Assembly (NCBI GenBank): GCA_036897095.1
Contig: JAYMSP010003151.1
Span: forward strand, 1-20,866
DNA from: Plantago elongata
Taxonomy: Eukaryota > Streptophyta > Magnoliopsida > Lamiales > Plantaginaceae
DNA: 20,866 nt
Direction: 5' to 3'
Below, in pieces: positions 18,621 through 20,866 of the stretch; positions within the stretch are counted from its first letter, which is position 1, and the number at the start of each line of letters is the position of its first letter. The translations under genes and the position numbers were made by a program. A model generated the notes under the pieces. The model saw nothing but the letters and a program-made list of their open reading frames with translations. It did not search any database and had not been told where the DNA came from.

Positions 18621-19195
18621 CTACGACGGATAAATCTATCCCTCACTTCTTCTTTTCCTCTTGTCCTCTTCTCTCCGTTTCTTCCTTCGGCCTTTTGGAT
18701 TTTCCATCGATTGAGGAAGATTCCGGCCAATTGAGGTGACATTACGAAGCTCGAGTGACGGGGAGCGTAATTCCGAAGCCAATTTCAACTTTCATCTGCT
18801 TTTTTCTCCGGATTCGAGGTATTTAAGCTAACCCTTACTATTTGAAATTTGGAAATTTTCATACTGCGATTTTGTGTGCTTAATTGAATGATTATGTAGT
18901 TGATTTTAGATGTATAATTGATAAAATTATTGAATTAGTCAAGTAATTGTTTAATTAGTTTAATTTGAGGTAATTTCGAAGGAGTTGAGTAATATATTTG
19001 TATATGGTGTAGGGATTAGAATTATGAAATTTAGTTTAGTGTTATGACAAATTAATTTGTTTGAAATTTTTGGGAATTATGTTAATTTCGACTAAGTTGA
19101 TTAATTGTATGTTTATGGGAGTATATTAGGTAATTCAAGTTTGAGTAATTGTATATTTTTGTTAATTTGTATTCGTGTCAACTTATCCGTCGTAG
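18621..19195. repeat. 13-bp perfect inverted repeat bounding a 575-bp segment
   Basis: CTACGACGGATAA at 18621-18633 is the exact reverse complement of TTATCCGTCGTAG at 19183-19195. Short ACGACGGA/TCCGTCG-type words are common as subterminal repeats of CACTA elements, and the segment lies directly before CACTA transposase remnants. The segment holds a pyrimidine-rich leader and, from about 18816, AT-rich sequence that could be an intron starting at GAG|GTATTT. Confidence 0.6.
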
Positions 19196-19327
19196 TAGTT
19201 TTGAGATTGCTTGATGATTATATTTGTAAAATATTTTGTAAATAAAATGTATAGAACGTTACGTAATAAACTGAAATGTAGTTCAAATTTAGTAAGACCT
19301 AATAAACTTAGTCATGTCAGGTTAAAA

Positions 19328-19600
19328 ATGAGTACCGATCGAGAATGGATGTATTGTCGTAAAGTAAATGGGAGAGTTCGATGGAGTTTTGTAAAAGGGG
19401 TAGAAGCTTTTGTTGAATTTGCAATGTCACATCCGACATGTGTAAATGACGGGTTAATAACGTGCCCTTGCTCATTGGAAACATACGGCAACAAATAATT
19501 TATAAATCCTGCAACCGTAGTTGATCACTTGAAACGGAATGGGTTCATGGATGATTATGAGGTATGGGATCGTCATGGTGAAGAACCAAAATATTCTCCA
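19328..19600 (+). pseudogene. CACTA transposase-associated domain (TAD), copy 1
   Basis: The reading frame from ATG 19328 gives STDREWMYCRKVNGRVRWSF, KGVEAFVEFAMSHPTC, LITCPCS, then a TAA stop at 19496-19498. In the same frame it continues with INPATVVDHLKRNGFMDDYE and VWDRHGEE. This is the N-terminal transposase-associated domain (PF13963 type) of En/Spm (CACTA) TNP2-like proteins, with the expected CPC...HL..GF pattern. One stop breaks it, and after about 19620 no further homology is seen until copy 2. Confidence 0.8.
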
Positions 19601-19995
19601 CATCATTTACAATGGAGGGAGAGGCGGGGGTTGGGGCATCCTATTTAAATCCTGTGGATAGATCTGTTGTAATGGAAATAGTGTGGATTGGAGCGGTACA
19701 CCTGACTTAGGAACGAAATCAGTAATTAGGAGAAGTTTAATATCTAGTTTGATTATTAAATTTTAGATGATTTTGACTCGGATGTGTACTAGCTAGGATT
19801 ATATGAAAGATCGAAAAAACATGGGTTACATGTAATTTTGCGTGTCATCAACGTTTCAGTATGAAATTATGGGGTAACTAATTATAACGTGAAATGCATT
19901 TAATAAAGTATTGGTGATAATTTAAGGCATAAGTTAATAATAAATGTTCTACTACTAATAATTGAAGACGCAGGTTTATATAGTATTCATCAATT

Positions 19996-20260
19996 ATGAA
20001 TCCTGATCGAGAATGGATGTACCAACGGATTGTTAATGGGAGAGTTGAGGCAAGTTTCGTGAAAAGGGTTGAAGCTTTCATTGCTTCTGCAATGTCACAT
20101 CCGAATTGTTTGAGTGGAGGGATGATGATGTGCCCTTGTAATCAAAACAAATGTTAAAATAGGAAATATTTACATCCTGCAATGGTGATGGACCATTTGA
20201 AACGTAAGGGGTTCGTACCTGAGTATTTTGTATGGACCTCTCATGGTGAGACACCAGTAC
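19996..20260 (+). pseudogene. CACTA transposase-associated domain (TAD), copy 2
   Basis: ATG 19996 opens NPDREWMYQRIVNGRVEASF, KRVEAFIASAMSHPNC, MMMCPCNQNKC, then a TAA stop at 20155-20157, and the same frame goes on with YLHPAMVMDHLKRKGFVPEY and VWTSHGE. It is clearly related to the copy at 19328, with long matching DNA words such as GATCGAGAATGGATGTA and GCAATGTCACATCCGA. The stop sits at a different position, so the two copies were probably inactivated separately. It leads toward the TNP2 core. Confidence 0.8.
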
Positions 20261-20293
20261 CATTCATGGACAATAAGAACTTATTGAACGTAA

Positions 20294-20866
20294 AAGAAAT
20301 AAGGAAAATTTGAAGGGAAGTACTGCAAGTACTATGTCCAATGCTAATTCAGCTCGTGATCGAGTTGAGCAAATGGTGTATGATGCTGCTGGGTCCTGAG
20401 TTTAGTATGGATGATATTACGGAGCCTGGAACCGAGGAGGATGTGGAAGATCCAACAAATCCAGATGATCAAAAGTTCTTTGACATGTTGGAGGTAGCAA
20501 TGAAGTCTGTATATCCAGGGTGTCCACTCACAGAGTTGTCTTTGTTAGCTCGACTAATGGCTTGTAAGAGTGATGGTCATCAATCTGAAGTGAGTTTCGA
20601 TCAGTGGGTACAACTAATGAAGGAGCTGACACCTTACCCAAATCTAGTTCCCAGTAACATTTATCAGGCGAAGAAGAAGATGTGGGAATGGGGTTGTCTA
20701 TGAAACCATAGATTGTTGTTCGGAAATGTGCATGATCTACTAGGGCGAGGATGAAAATCTACTAGAATGCAAGTTCTGTGGCAAGGCTTGCTACAAGCGT
20801 TATAAGGAGTTTGCCTCAAACAAACGCCAAAAGAAAATTCTTCCCCATAAGAAAATGTGGTACTTC
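20294..20866 (+). pseudogene. CACTA TNP2-like transposase core (3'-truncated by window edge)
   Basis: Reading through shifts gives STASTMSNANSARDRVEQMVY, then (new frame after about 20390) GPEFSMDDITEPGTEE, DQKFFDMLEVAMKSVYPGCP, ELSLLARLMACKSD, YPNLVPSNIYQAKKKMWEWG. After a further shift near 20697 it continues YETIDCCSEMCMIY, TAG (20741-20743), GEDENLLECKFCGKACYKRY and ILPHKKMWYF. This order (acidic stretch, KFFDML block, N.Y.AKK, then C..C..Y...E.L..C..C) matches plant TNP2/Transposase_21 proteins before their catalytic region. At least two frameshifts and one stop make it non-functional. The catalytic part would lie to the right of the window. Confidence 0.8.

Overview
The window looks like plant nuclear DNA, most likely from a eudicot. 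It has AT-rich introns with GT..AG borders, two intron-rich plant housekeeping genes, Stowaway-type MITEs that begin CTCCCTCCGTCCC, and decayed LINE and CACTA elements. I cannot name the species from the sequence. I see no bacterial operons, no CRISPR array and no confident tRNA or rRNA gene.

Left part (1-5316, + strand): the 3' seven coding exons of a TBC-domain Rab GTPase-activating protein of the TBC1D13/Gyp1 type. The gene enters the window inside an intron and its first exons lie upstream. All visible junctions are phase 0, and the exons join into 314 residues that carry both catalytic fingers (IxxDxxR and YxQG).

Middle part (6944-15872, - strand): a complete nine-exon gene for a 511-residue Golgi type II membrane protein. 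It belongs to the plant O-fucosyltransferase-like family (GT106) and most resembles the rhamnogalacturonan-I rhamnosyltransferase (RRT) clade. Its ATG exon holds only 8 coding bases. The two genes converge, with about 1.6 kb between their stop codons. Most of the gene is intron, and the introns hold the more curious DNA: a Stowaway MITE, a tRNA-derived SINE-like piece with neighbouring palindromes, a degenerate minisatellite with a period of about 20 bp (TTGGTTAAG) split by an older MITE, a two-tier palindrome, and a recent 0.3-kb direct duplication. A tiny retroposon with a perfect 10-bp target-site duplication lies between the two genes.

Right part (about 16070-20866): transposon-derived DNA. 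A LINE RNase H remnant (- strand) sits just upstream of the glycosyltransferase gene. Next come a 58-bp tandem duplication, a frameshifted LINE ORF1 (DUF4283, + strand), and a decayed CACTA (En/Spm, TNP2-type) transposase region with two copies of the transposase-associated domain. The CACTA region runs off the right edge. Every transposon ORF here is broken.

The two genes do not form an obvious joint system: one acts in Rab-controlled membrane traffic, the other in pectin synthesis in the Golgi. I found no convincing undescribed multi-gene system. The best second-look items are the ~20-bp periodic array, the mini-retroposon, the palindromes, and the paired TAD modules with a 13-bp inverted repeat in the CACTA region.
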